The translations under genes and the position numbers were made by a program. A stretch of 64,000 nt of DNA, from positions 34,327,176 to 34,391,175 of the forward strand of contig CM049311.1 in NCBI GenBank assembly GCA_026874595.1. Reading direction: 5' to 3'. Shown one piece after another: positions 24,816 to 37,196 of this stretch. Source of the stretch: Sipunculus nudus (taxonomy: Eukaryota > Annelida > Sipuncula > Golfingiida > Sipunculidae). Under the pieces are notes generated by a model. That model was not told the origin of the DNA and did no database searches. It was given only the letters and a program-made list of their open reading frames with translations. Within the stretch, counting starts at the first letter, position 1; every line of letters begins with the position of its first letter.

Positions 24816-25135
24816 TGGTAGCAATTGGTTTTTAAATCATAATCGATGATTGAAAAATAAAATCGACCGATGATCGATTATGGATCGATTTTTTTTTTTT
24901 TTGTATTTTTCCACATTACCGGTAACTAAAATATTTACCCTAGTGAAGAGTGTGACATGTACATTGGTATTCATAATGAAACAATCAATCCACCCGCATC
25001 CAAGGTCGACCTGCCGATTGTTGGCTTCGCAAGAGTCCGATCTGATGTTGTCCGTTACTTTGTGTTCGTTTTTCGCAATCTATTTAATCGATTTTCAAAG
25101 AAAATGACCAATCATCGATTTAATCGATTAATAGC
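24813..25135. mobile_element. Dispersed ATCGATTAATCG repeat, copy 2
   Basis: Homologous to 20143-20551, including GATTGAAAAATAAAAT, the TGTGACATGTACATTGGTAT region, CCGTTACTTTGTGTTCG and ATCATCGATTTAATCGATTA near the right end. A T15 run lies inside. A further end fragment (CTAATCGATTAATCGACAT) is at about 25,707-25,728, again next to TA-rich DNA. Confidence 0.6.
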
Positions 25136-26759
25136 CATGACAACCCGACTCAGTATAGGCAATCGGATAATTGGGCTGGTAAGCCTACTCGAGTCGTGAT
25201 ACAAGTTATATTTAGGAATGTATCGCAGTGGTCTTGCATCAGGTTGCATTAATATCGTGGTAAACGGCCCATAATCTCAATATTATGCTAAAGATAATGA
25301 ATTTACACAATAGTATACATGTGGGCTCACAACCCAAACTGAAACACCGTCTCCATGGACGGGTCATTTCCTGTATCGCCTTCAAGCTGCCTGCATGCGT
25401 CCTGTAACCCGTGCGAGCCATGGTTGTGTTCATAGGGTCATAAATTCAACAAACACGCCGAAGGGTTTGCCAATATGCTGGGTTAAAACGGAACTTTTCT
25501 CGCTCATGTTTGCTATTATTAGAAAGTACACAAAAAATGTTAACGATTGGTCTGGTTTATGTTGATTGACAGTTTACCTGTAGGCCATGAAGCATTGTCA
25601 GGAATGACGGAAATATTTGCATCTTCATTAATGCGTTCCTGAGACATAGATGTAATGACACTCTGGCGCTAGTAATCTGGTCGTAATGCCAGAGGGTCGA
25701 TATGACGCTAATCGATTAATCGACATACCATATATACATATATATATAGATATGTTTATTTTATTAATAATAAAGTAGCCAAGTCTGTCCTAGATATAGT
25801 ATGCGTTGCTTTGTTGAATTAGCCACATTACACAAAATATATCAATTGCTGCACGGGGGTCATTCATATAATCCCATCATGTTATATTATTCCTGTATAT
25901 GTGGTACCGGGTTCATGTATATGTACTATTTGAATATAAAATACCTTTAAAAGCAACGTAACATTATGTACCGGTACCATTCATAGTCAGATGGTAAAAG
26001 CTCATAACCACTCAATGCATGTACAGATATTTCTCAACGGGCTTGTTACCGAAGCCAGTCTATGAAATAGACTTGTCTTCACCTCTGAAAATTGGGTCAA
26101 ACTTGAGATATGCACAATTTGCATCAGTAAAGGGTGTATATTTGGCTTCATTGTTCAGTTCATATGAAATAAATGTATTTTTTTTTCGTTTCTTAGAGCT
26201 ATAGAAAATGCTATAACAAATTTCAAAATGGTAATTTCATTCTTGTGAAATTTATATTTACACTTGGCAGAGAGATTACACATAGTAATAAATCTACATA
26301 TAAATCAATCACAGTTTACTTAGCGTACTCACGAAGTACAAGTTCACATCCATTAATCAATTTTCATCATTTATCATTAGATGATTAGAGTAATATTCAA
26401 GGAAATGCGTTTCCATGGCAACTGATGGATAATCTAGTTTTCCCTTTCTGTTCAATAGTGTAACTATCCTAGAAGATCCAATACGAATAAAATATTGCGG
26501 CCATGACAACTAATTCTGGTGTAAGCACGATGATTTTGACGGCTGGAGAGGTCTATCAAATTCCCCGTGGTGATATTGACTGAGCTGACGACACTCCTCG
26601 GTTTTATCACTGATCATCCTCCCGGTGCGACGTTTTCAAAGATTTATGATTTTGTTAGGCGACATGAACGTGCATGCCTTATTCAACCGGCACAGGGAAA
26701 CACTTTCCGCATAACTTTATTTTTTGCCAACTCCCGTTAAAATTTACGGGCTTGAGGGT
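25136..26759. other. Intergenic, nothing recognised except a repeat-end fragment
   Basis: No gene seen. The fragment at about 25,707-25,728 belongs to the repeat family described at 24813. Confidence 0.5.
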
Positions 26760-26768
26760 TGACCTATT

Positions 26769-26782
26769 CCGCCATCTGGTGG
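26769..26782 (-). promoter_or_regulatory. CTCF-type core motif
   Basis: The minus strand reads CCACCAGATGGCGG, matching the bilaterian CTCF core CCASYAGRKGGCRS at all 14 positions. It lies about 1.17 kb upstream of the ARID1 start, close to where repeat-dense intergenic DNA gives way to the gene. Binding is inferred only; a motif this short can occur by chance. Confidence 0.4.
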
Positions 26783-27107
26783 AAGCTAGCGGAGTCTGTT
26801 TTTCAGTCCAAGTTGGCGCAGCGCGTTGAACTTACTGAACCCACAAAACCTGTGGAACGAGTGAAGGGATGGTGTTTTATAACGGGAACAGCGGAAAGGA
26901 ATATTTTGCGTCCCCTTTCTTGTTTATTTCACTTTGTTTAGAATTATATTCCCCAAAATTTTCATCTGTAATCTCATGCTGGCCAGTGACAAACGCTGGT
27001 TGCCTTGCCGCTGTGGGAAATAGCCGGTCGCGGGACCTATCGAAAAACGGGCACTAAAAACCCACAAATACATCTGCGTGCTCAATAATATTAGATTGTC
27101 CTTGGTA

Positions 27108-27115
27108 TGACGTCA
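27108..27115. promoter_or_regulatory. Palindromic CRE (TGACGTCA)
   Basis: A perfect 8-bp cAMP-response element, the CREB/ATF binding site, about 820 bp upstream of the ARID1 ATG. It is the full palindrome rather than a half site. Function is not shown by sequence alone. Confidence 0.35.
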
Positions 27116-27900
27116 GTGTATGGGCCCGCTGGCAAATGGTCGCCGATCCGCCTGTCGCCCGATCCTTTACCATTGCTTTCACTCATTTGCGTTGGAGATG
27201 GACGGACTGCCGTCTATGTAAAATAAAACATATCAGACTATGAACTTATCTTTGCCCACGTTTAAAACAGTAAAAAATTCCCAGATTTATATATCAGCGA
27301 ATGAGAGAAAATTAAATATCTGTTTTGGGGAGGTGTCCGGAACAGCTAATTGGAGAGCACGGCTTGAAAAGAATGCCTTAGACGCATCACAACCGAAAAT
27401 TTTTGGTCCTCCGCGTTCTCGCCGGAGAAGAAAAAGAATCCCCAAATTTATTCCAGTCATTATCTTGTGCTGATTGTAAGTGTTTGTACGAAAGGAAGGA
27501 TTTAATATGTGGCGGGAGATCGGCTTAAAGTACTGTAAGAGACTGATTTAGGTCTGGGGATAGTCAAGAGCGCAGCGTCAAAGTGCGCAATGATTTGGTC
27601 TGTAATCCCCCGATATTCCCGCTATTGATGTGTTGCATATAATGGTTTAGTGTGTATGATAAGAACATGCTGCCATCCAACTAAGTTTTGCCTTACTTTA
27701 GCGTGGGTCATCTCAAAACACGTGTGTACAAAGTGTAGGATATACATTGGCGGACCCCAGGATGAAGTTTTGGACAGTCTAGGAAGGCTGCGTGGATGGA
27801 CAAAGTGGTGTTTCGTTGAGGGTGTGTTCGCTGAATAACGTCACCTCGACATGTCATTTTGAACAAAAAGCACTGGCGGAGGGCAGTGAAGCAACATTGA

Positions 27901-27978
27901 ATGCACTGCCAAGTTGGTATCCGGGAGGGCTTCGGACTATGGATAGTAAGAGCGCCGAAGAAGGTCCGGACAATTTAG
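27901..27978 (+). other. Upstream ORF overlapping the ARID1 start
   Basis: An ATG at 27901 opens a 25-codon reading frame in a different frame from ARID1, running past the ARID1 ATG at 27939 to a TAG at 27976-27978. A second, 3-codon upstream ORF (ATG TCA TTT TGA) starts at 27850. If the transcript begins upstream of these, ribosomes would need leaky scanning to reach the ARID1 start, which itself has a strong context. Confidence 0.4.
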
Positions 27979-28739
27979 TTGGGAATAGTAAACTGAAATC
28001 CCCCAACTCTGGTTCCGACTCGAACACAATGGACTCGGGCTTCCAAGATGGTGGACCTCCGACCATGAACACAGATAGAAACAGAAACGACGCTTTTCCT
28101 CCAAATGTGGACGGTTCGCAGGTTTGTTCAGAAAGCAACAATATACCACAGGATGGGCCTAACCCATCCATGAACAGTGATGCTTTTGGTAGAATGAGTG
28201 AAAATGGAAACCCGGGCCAAATGCAAGGCTACGGGAGCTTTCCAAACAACCGGCCCAACATGGCTATGAACGATCAACATGGCGGACCTACAAATAACAC
28301 AGGAAGCCATGAATTTGCTGGTTCTAATGGCCAGTTTGGACAATATGGACCTCAAAATATGAGAGGAGTTTACCCCCAATCTTCTCGAGCCCCAGGGATG
28401 GGTATGAGACCCCCTGGGGGTCCCGGTGGGGTACCAATGATGGGAGGAAACTACCCACACGGGGGACAAAGATTGCCTATGTCAGGGGCTACCATACAAC
28501 AACAAGGGGGGCCTACACCCACTCTGAATCAGTTACTACAAAATTCTGGTTCAAGTCATCGAATGCAAGGAAATTATGGTGAACAAAGTATGGGATATGG
28601 ACACAGACCACCGAGTGATATGCCCCCAGGAATGTCCAGTAACTACATGCAGCATGGCAACTGGAATCAGCAAGGCCCACGACAGCCCTCTGTAAACCCG
28701 TATCAACAAACCGGTGTAAACCCCAACTATCGAGGCCAG
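27939..28739 (+). CDS. ARID1: ARID1 (BAF250/Osa) coding exon 1, N-terminus
   Basis: Encodes residues 1-267 of an ARID1A/ARID1B/Osa orthologue, the large nuclear subunit of the BAF SWI/SNF remodeller. The protein is rich in G, P, N, Q, M and S and looks disordered, as the N-terminus of this family is. Residues 192-200 read PTPTLNQLL, the conserved short motif of ARID1 N-termini, which contains an LXXLL box (L196-L200). The start is the first in-frame ATG after an in-frame TAG at 27780-27782; it has a strong context (A at -3, G at +4). The exon ends in a CAG codon followed by a GT donor at 28740, phase 0. Reading through the donor adds nine codons and a stop, so splicing is expected. The exon is shorter than the alanine/glycine-expanded first exon of vertebrate ARID1A. 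ARID1A and ARID1B arose by vertebrate duplication, so the neutral symbol is used. Confidence 0.9.
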
Positions 28740-30741
28740 GTATTGCCTTGTAATTTATTTCACATCTGAATTGTGGATATTTTTCATCAAATGTTGCTAT
28801 TTATATGTTTGATTTGGTTTGTATGATTTTTTTACATGCTGATCACCAGAAATGCCTGGGCTTTGGCATTGGAGTAAGTGGTTTTGCACCAGAGCAATTG
28901 GTGATGCCATTTTGACAGATGGGATAGGAGTGAATGTACCTGAAGGATGCAGTGATTGTGGCTTGTATGTAAACAGGGGAATATTCTAACATTACTCTTG
29001 GACCACATGTTCTGGTCCTGCTAGCTGTGCCTGGGGTATTTTAAATTTGGAGGCAAAATGAGAACTGCGCTCACAGCTGGCTGACTCAGTTAATGCCCGG
29101 ACATGATTGGTCGCTGGGCTTTGTCAAGTAATCAATTTATCATGTGGCATGTTCTGATACCTAGAAGAGCTTTCCATCTGATCTGCCAGCAGCCTCCGCT
29201 CGGCCCATGTGCTTATGTTTTTATCAGTAAATTACTTGAGGGTTTTTTATGGGAGACGTTTAAGTATGATATAGTGTGCCCTGATTTGTTCTATTATACT
29301 TGTTTATTGTGTTGCTCAATGGGTCGCCAGGGTTTGACCCTTACCATAGGAATTTTTTATATGCCTTCTTTCTAAAGCATCTATGACTAGTATGAGTGAA
29401 TTCAGTCCATTTAAATCTCATCTGTGTCCTTTTAACATTCTTATTTCAGATCCAGTGCACAATTTTGGATAATTTGTCAAGGTTATATATGAATGGACTA
29501 AAAAAATAAGCTGACCAGCAAGACACAGTCCATGATCAGGGAGGATAAAAAAAAGTGTGATACTTTCCTGTATTCTTGTATAATATTATTGGGAATTCTT
29601 TTCAGGCTAATTTGTACACCAAAGTGGGTACTAAGCACTGATGTATACAAAATTCTTTTATTCTTGTGGAGGGCGATTTTTTTTAAAGAAAATATATAAA
29701 ATTTAAATTTTACATACAGGATCAAAAGATATCAAGACCACACCCCTAATTTCTCATAAGAAGTACTGGGACAACACCTAATTGTGCATGGCAGCTTGTT
29801 TAATTTATCTATGGTTCAGATATAGAATATTCAAGGATGTTTTAGAGGGTTTTTTTTATGACCTTGCCATCAGGATTTAGTTACAGCTGTTTTACTTCAT
29901 GACACCATGATAATGATCATTGGCTAATTTCTGTGGATTTTAACCACTCTCAGGCCTGTTTAATTTCTCTGTAAAACAGAAATTTGATTAACCTTATCTT
30001 TGTTGAATTTATATTATTTAAAGCAGTCTTTCCCTTCTAGGGGTGGATCTTCTTAGATAAGTGAATGCCTATGTGAATTTTTTATTATGTACATATAGGT
30101 TTAATTAAAAAAAGCTATTAAATTATGATTAAAGATGAATATGAAATTTTGTAATTTAGTCAACCAGAACAGGCTTGGGGCTCAAACGGATGTATCTAAC
30201 AAAATGACTCATTGTGAATCAAGTGAATTCAGCTAACAGCAGATCATTGCATTTCTTGAAGGTACTTTGTAGAATCTCAGGGTTTCTCTCCAAGTGGGTC
30301 GTATAAAGATATTTAGAAAATTTCTTGTCATTTATGAAGAATTCACTGATTCATGGTTATATCCTCATTCTTTCTGAAGCATTCCAGGTTTACCAGGATT
30401 AGTGGAAGATCTCTCAAAGTCTGCATTCTTTAGAAGTTGTTGCTAGTATTTCTCTATGGTCTTTCTTCAGAAAAAAATGAATTTTCCTCCAGGTCTTCCT
30501 TGGTTTGAAATTCCTTAGAAAAAAATATTGTAAGGCTTAACAAAATAAGTAGGGCTCTCAGGCATTGTATTTCAGAAACCAGTGTGGGCAGGAGATTTTT
30601 TATTTTTTGAGCAGTGAATATCATAAAAATGACAATGTTTTTGCTGTACAGGTATAAGCACTGCATAACAAAGGAAATCTTATCAAAATTGTATTATTTT
30701 ATCTTCTTGAAAGTTAAAAATGAAAAAAAATCTGAATAGGT

Positions 30742-31585
30742 GGGGGGGGGGGGGGTAAAATTGACAAGGGCAGTGCCTGAGAACCTTACCTTTTATTTTT
30801 TTTGTCCTAGTAGGAGGTATTGAGACCGTAGTCTGTTATTGTATATATGTGAAAATGTAAATTTACAGTTTCAAACTAATAGGGTTGTTGCGCATTGCAG
30901 ATTTTAACTGTCTTTGGCTTTTGTAGCTTCAATAGGTGAGCTCTTAATTTGTAGAGGTGTTCATTTAAGAGATGCAGTCATACAAGTACAACCATCTAAA
31001 CCAATTCAACCTTAAGAAGTTACTGGAGTATGGAGGGTCATGCTAAATGAGTGAACATATCAAGATAGTGCAATGAAAAATACTATATTTTCCCTAAAAT
31101 TTTTTTGCAGAAAGTTCCATATTATAAATCATATTTTGTACCAAGCCCAGTAATATTCCTGTAATTTTTCAGGAGCCTGGTGGGACCCCTGATCCAGCTG
31201 CAAATCCAGCCTTTCTGCTGGTTCCATCTTCAGTTGTGTAATCTAGGTGTGAACCCTTCTAGACACCAAGTGCCAGCCTTGCATCTTGAATTTCTTTATT
31301 CCTGACCTATCTTAATCTGGTCATTATTGAACCAGTGAGAGCTCAGATTATTACAACATCTTTCATGGTTTGACATGCTGGTGTCGGGTCATTTGAGGTC
31401 GCGGGGGGGGGGGGGGTAAATGGTGGAATTTGTTGGAGCTAGAACAATCCTTTTGCATTTTAGGCAGTATACTTTTGTGTTAGAAGGCCTCAGAATCGAT
31501 TTTCATAGTTAATGAAGGGTGTTACATATTTCTGCTGAGATTTTGTCCAGATCTTTGTAACATAATCGAGAGGGGGGGGGGGGGG
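30742..31585 (+). repeat. Three G14 runs on the sense strand of intron 1
   Basis: G14 at 30742-30755, 31403-31416 and 31572-31585, in otherwise T-rich intron. Confidence 0.95.
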
Positions 31586-34109
31586 TGCTTGGTGTACATT
31601 CATGCAGGGATACATCAGAGTAAACCTAATGGGGTGCATTTTTTTGAGGTTTTTACTCAGCTAAGCAGTAGATAGTTATGTACTGAGGCTGTTATTGGCT
31701 TCACAATCATATAATTGCGAGGCGGAAATTTTGCAATGCCTTCATTTGGTACTTTTCACGAGGGTTTTATTTTTCATGAGCATACCAGAAAAAAAATAAA
31801 TCTTAGTACACCATAATTTGTTGTTTATTAAATGATATGAATAAATCCCACACTATCTCTGAGATAGTATCTCATTTATTTCCAATACAGTCTTTTAATT
31901 ATTATAATAATGTGTTTGCATGGACCTCACAATACCATATAGTACAGATTATGTTGCTGATTAAGGAACCATGTTTCCCCAGGTGTGATAACATCATCCA
32001 CCTCTTCATAATAAGTGTTTGAGGCATCTTATTCCAGATGGTTTCATATTCCCGGTTATTTACTGATCGAAAATATCGCGAAATTAAAACTTGCGAACAA
32101 AAATGCAACCACAGTATTTCCACTTATGGATACAGAGCAGTGGTCTAGGTCCTAGAAGCTGTCTAAAGAATAAGACCAGGTTGAGACTTGAGACCAATAT
32201 TTGCTGGTCTTGTTCCATGCTTTAGTCCCTATAAGAAACCCAGGAAGTAATCAAGGTTTTCTAATTTGTTTTGTTGAATACAGTGACCTTGGCAGATTCA
32301 TTAAAATAAAGCCTGTCATATCCTACTGAATTTTAATAAATCACAATCTTTATAAAAGTTAACACCTATTGTCTCAGGATACCACTATTTGAATTCCATG
32401 AATGTGACACCCTGGATATTCAGACATTTTGCTGGTAAAACTCATATTGGTCAAATTGGGATGCGATACCACTTATTTCGAGGGCTGTCAAAGAAGGGGA
32501 AATTTGTTTCCCATCAGGCTCGAAGCATGATGTTTCAATGAAACAAAATCCTAAAATTTAGTGACATGGGCCTGGTGGTTTTTCCACGGCTGTTATGTGT
32601 TCATGCATCAGTATGTCTTTGCAGATAGATTCACACCTTTAGACTAAGCCTTTTTCAAACCCTGATTCATTTCTGGCCAACATTTTTGGTGTGCTGATGT
32701 CTGCTGCTTTTCATTCATTCAGATTGAAACCTGATTGTAGAAGTCCAAGTTTCATTTCCTGTAGGACCCTTAAGTTAATGCACATTGACCTGTGCATGTT
32801 GCTTTTTTTTAATACATGTACTTTATATTTGTGTGAGAGATGCTGCTTTATGAATACTTATTCATGATAGCCAGAATGAGAAAAATATTGTGATGGACAT
32901 TCACCATGTTGTGCTGCATTGACATTAAAGTTGCATGCAGAGCTAATGTATCTTATGATACATGTAAAATTCCTCAACATGGTATATGATACATTTAATG
33001 AATTTTATACATAATTTTTGGTAACAGATATACACAGTTTAGATTCTAAGCCAATATTGTCATGTTTTCATTGAAAAAGTAGCCACCTGGTGTCCATTGA
33101 AAGGTGCCTTCTTGTATTGTTGTGTATCACTTTTCTGTCGGCGGATCAGGTGTCATCTTTTATTGATACAGGGACAATTGACCAAGTTGAAGTATTATGG
33201 TATTTTGATAGACTAGTCTTTTGTTACATCCCCAGTCACACAGCACCAAAACTAGATATCCAGTGTACATTAAAATCCTGAATATTGCATATCATGCCGC
33301 TTCATCCATTTAAAAAAAAAAATTTAACTAAGGTTGTGCACACAAGAGATGAAAATGCTGAATTTTAGCAAACATCAGCTGGAGGGTTCATAAATTTGTT
33401 AATATATGTGTATTATTTCATGCTATTCATTTTAGCTGAATACATCAGTTTCCCAGCAGAATCAATCCAGCTCAGTCCACCTGTTTTATAAGTTATGGTT
33501 CTGTGTGTAAGTCTGTAAGTAAAACTTAATTTGCAGAGTTATGCAGTACAACCACCAGATGGGGTGCACGTCATGTTTTTGTGCCATTGATTGCACCTTG
33601 TGCAATTTCATTTCCAATATCACAGGAGTACGCAAACTGTTTAGGAATGAAATAATGCAGATGCCAAAACATATTGAGGAGTAAACACCAAACTTATTTA
33701 GTATGTGGAAAGTCTTCTGAATCCATTGCTTGTGATGATTACGCACAGTCATTTATATTTAGATAAATAAAAGTCTATCAAAAAGTCATGTTAATGGTCT
33801 TTAGCTTTCAGTACTGGAGCAATACGGAGTAGTAGCCACATAATAAATTGAAAGCTTTCTTTGGCTTTTCAATGGATGGTTCAAATATCACCCATATATA
33901 TTATAGCAATAGCATTTTACTGTAATTCATTTGACTCGTATTGTGATGTATCTTTTCAGGCCCAGATCCCTAATAAAACAGTAGGCTGGGGAAGGCGCCA
34001 GTGTTGACTTTCTCTTTCAGTCCTGTGCTGTGATGCCTTGTTGCAGTTTCATGAATCAACTTTAATATAAGCAAGCCCTTGTTCATGTACACATTTTGTT
34101 GAATATAAA

Positions 34110-34410
34110 ATTCACAGAGTTAACAAATAAGTTTACATTGGCAACATGCCATGCAATGTGATGATCTTTAATTCTGTATCAGTAAAATGTTCACGGAGTT
34201 ATCAATTAAGTTTGCCTTGGCAACATGCAGAGCAATAGTGATGATCTGTAATTCTGTATCAGTAAAATGTTTACAGAGTTAACAATTAAGTTTACATTGG
34301 CAACATGCAGAGCAATAGTGATGATCTGTAATTCTGTATCAGTAAAATGTTCACGGAGTTAACAAATAAGTTTAGGTTGGCAACATGGTGTGCAACAGTG
34401 ATGATCCGTA
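34110..34410. repeat. 80-bp tandem repeat, about 3.7 copies
   Basis: The GAGTTAACAA-type landmark recurs at 34117, 34196, 34276 and 34356, and each unit contains TTGGCAACATGC and CTGTATCAGTAAAATGTT. The two central units are nearly identical. Confidence 0.9.
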
Positions 34411-36540
34411 TCAGACAGTGTTCATTTTCCTGTACATCTCTGCACTTTAGGTCCATTTACATAATAGTCAAGATTTTCTTTAGTTTGTCTTTAAATACAG
34501 GTGTGTTTTGCTGGATGTGGCTGCTGATGGCATCCTTTATATTCATATGTTCATCTTTCACTTACCTTTGCATTTCCCTTAATGAGTGGATCTAGTGCTA
34601 GTGGAACGCAAAAAATGCTTTCTGATTTGTACCTGGTATATGTTAGTGGTTCATTGTTATTCATAGAAATTAGTAGCTCCTATGACACAAACTGCAAATT
34701 TATTGTGGGAAACTTATGTGGTGCTTCGTAAGTGATTTGAAGCAAACCCATATGATTCTTAGTGGATTAGAACTTGTCATATCATCAGGGCCGCATTGCC
34801 CAGAATTTTGTAACTTTGGATATCTTTCCTCTCTCTAGTGCATCTGGAGATCAAATCATGGAAGTAGGAAAGCCCCTATATTGGTAAAATTATAATCTAA
34901 TTTGTGTACCAGAACACTATATGATTGTATGGAGCTCTAGGAATATAAGTATTTTTGTATCTTATGTTTGTCTGTGAAGGATGAAACCTTGTGATTAACA
35001 ACAGTCACATGTATAATTTCATATCTGTCAAATTAAGCATTGCTTTGACCATGACTTCCACTGAGCCAGATGGAGGATACATGTATGTCAACAATACTGA
35101 ATTAATGACAGCTGCTGGGTGGACATTAGGTACACATCAAATGAAGGTCATACCACATCTTTATTGGAGGGGTTTTCCCAATGTGTTGGTAGTCCTTGAT
35201 TTATTATTGAAGCCCACTTGCAAAATCAGCTCACAATCAATGGAGGAGACCCAGCAACATAAATATTAACAAATGTACACCAGATTATGTACACTGCACT
35301 TGGCCTGTGAATTGCCAAGGGTCTTCTTTCAAATTAGGTTATTGGTAATTGCCTTTTGATTCTTAATTTATTTTTGCAAATTAATTTGGCATATCCTTTC
35401 AGAGAGGTATTAAGTTTTATACCCAGTGGATGCCAAGATGGATATTTTAACTACCCTTTGCATTTAGGTATGGAGATAATAATTTAGGTCTATCCATTTT
35501 ACATAACTGAAGTATCTTATGTAGAATGTAGGTGACTTTTAATGTCAAACAGAAGTGCTAGATAAACCATGTGTATTTTTTATATGTATGACCTACAGGT
35601 AAAAAAGTTATCAATATGGCTGTAAGTGAAAAAAATCTAATTGAAATTATATAATTTAGGTTCAGTGATAAACGGAAGACTTGCTTCAGTTCAGTGCATC
35701 ATTTATTTGATGCAATGTTCCAGCCCTGTTCAGCGTTGCTGTACTGTTAATTTATTTTTGTGACCAGTATTTTTTTTCTGGATAATTACAACAAGCTCAA
35801 ACTGGCTATCTTGTTTTTGTTGAAAACTTTTGACTGATTTGATTGATTGGCTTTAGCTTGTTACATTGATTATCTTGGATACAAGGTCGGAGAAAAACAG
35901 ATGCAAGTCATCAGCTGAGGTTTTAGCCACAAGGTCCCAATTATTTGACGTTTAAAAGGAGTCCCATGTATTATGAAGTTGGAGTTGTCATCCCCAAAAA
36001 ATATAGCATGAACATCATTCTTTTGTCATATTACTGCATCAATTCATGATTATTGCACTTAAGAAAAAAGCAGATCTGTGCCATTAGAAAAGGGGAAATT
36101 ACCATGGCTGGTCAGTTGTAATACTGGTCTGCCTTTTTTGGTTTTGGGCTGTATGGATTTTAAGCTTTACATAAGTTCACCAGATAAGCAAATGTCATTT
36201 ATGATCAAAAAGTCATGATTGAGTGTCATTAATATATATAAAATATCACAAATGACAGTCTGTGATAAATTGATTTGTTCTTATGTGTTTTTCACAAGCT
36301 TAAAATCATTCAAAATCTGTTTAAGGCCTTGAATGAGCTTGAATTTAGGTAATTCAAGAAATTTCTGTAAAAAATTTAAAGGGCTGAATTATTTCACTCC
36401 AGATTAATAATTTTGGTATGGCAGGCTAAGAGGTGGATCCTCAGGGTCATCAATTGTATTTCATTATTTATTTTGTGCATATATGACCTTTTTTGCCCCT
36501 CTCTTCAGCTGTCTTATCCTCAGGAGATATATATCCTTTT

Positions 36541-37196
36541 TATGCCCCCGCCACAAAGTGGCCGGGGCATATCGTTTTACCCATGTCCGTCATTCCGAAA
36601 TCAAACAGTTGTACAGACATTTTTTCGCAATGCCTGCAGATATTGGCCTGATTTTTGGTGTGTGGGCAGATAATGACCAGTTACAGTTACAGATCAAGTT
36701 GGCCTTTTTTCCGGTTGACCTACTTTTGACCGTTTTACGGCTCCTAAACTAAAAAAGATTCATGAAAAATAGAAATTTTCATGACAAATACACATGTACG
36801 GACTTTTTTTCGCAATGCCTGCAGATACTGGCCTAATGTTTGGTCTGTGTGCGCATAATGACCACTGTTACAGTTACAGATCGAGTTCGCGTTTCGTCCC
36901 GGTTGACCTACTTTTGACCGTTTTACGGCTCCTAAACTTAGAAAATTTCATGAAAAGTAGAAATTTTCATGACAAATACACATGTACGGACTTTTTTTCG
37001 CAATGCCTGCAGACACCGGCCTGATTTTTGGTGTGTTGCTTGATAATGACCCTTTACAGATTGAGTTTGCATTTTTCCCTTGTTGACCTACTTTTGACCA
37101 TACAACACTTCCTGAACTTAAAAAATTTTACAAAATTTAACAAATGTTTCTAATTTGCCCCAGGCGGGGGCATTCCTGTCGTTCCGACACATCTAG
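36541..37196 (+). mobile_element. Helentron/Helitron2-like non-autonomous element, family II
   Basis: A 656-bp element in intron 1. The 5' end is a 31-bp hairpin: TATGCCCCCGCCAC-AAA-GTGGCCGGGGCATA, 13 of 14 pairs. The body is about three core units of 185-188 bp (TTCGCAATGCCTGCAGA at 36624, 36809, 36997). Near the 3' end GGCGGGGGCAT (37163-37173) is the exact inverted copy of the 5' ATGCCCCCGCC, followed by a TGTCG-TTC-CGACA hairpin and terminal CTAG next to TT. No protein is encoded. Confidence 0.8.

Larger units (their letters stand above)
26760..27938 (+). promoter_or_regulatory. ARID1: ARID1 upstream region: putative promoter and 5' UTR
   Basis: This is the sequence between the last recognisable intergenic repeats and the ARID1 start codon. 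It has no long microsatellite, is less AT-rich than the DNA to its left, and holds a CTCF-type core and a CRE. The transcription start cannot be placed from sequence alone. An upstream non-coding exon is possible: there is a weak GTAAGT donor near 27475 and a ttactttAG acceptor near 27700, but neither is convincing. The last stretch, 27783-27938, is open in the ARID1 frame without an ATG and is taken as 5' UTR. Confidence 0.5.

Noticed and set aside
27240-27473. 77-codon frame upstream of ARID1 with a basic RSRRRRKR stretch
   Set aside because: Could be a small upstream coding exon, but there is no family match and only a weak donor after it.
27792-27938. N-terminal extension of ARID1 from an upstream in-frame GTG
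   Set aside because: The frame is open back to a TAG at 27780, but it contains no ATG before 27939; the GTG at 27792 is not a likely eukaryotic start.
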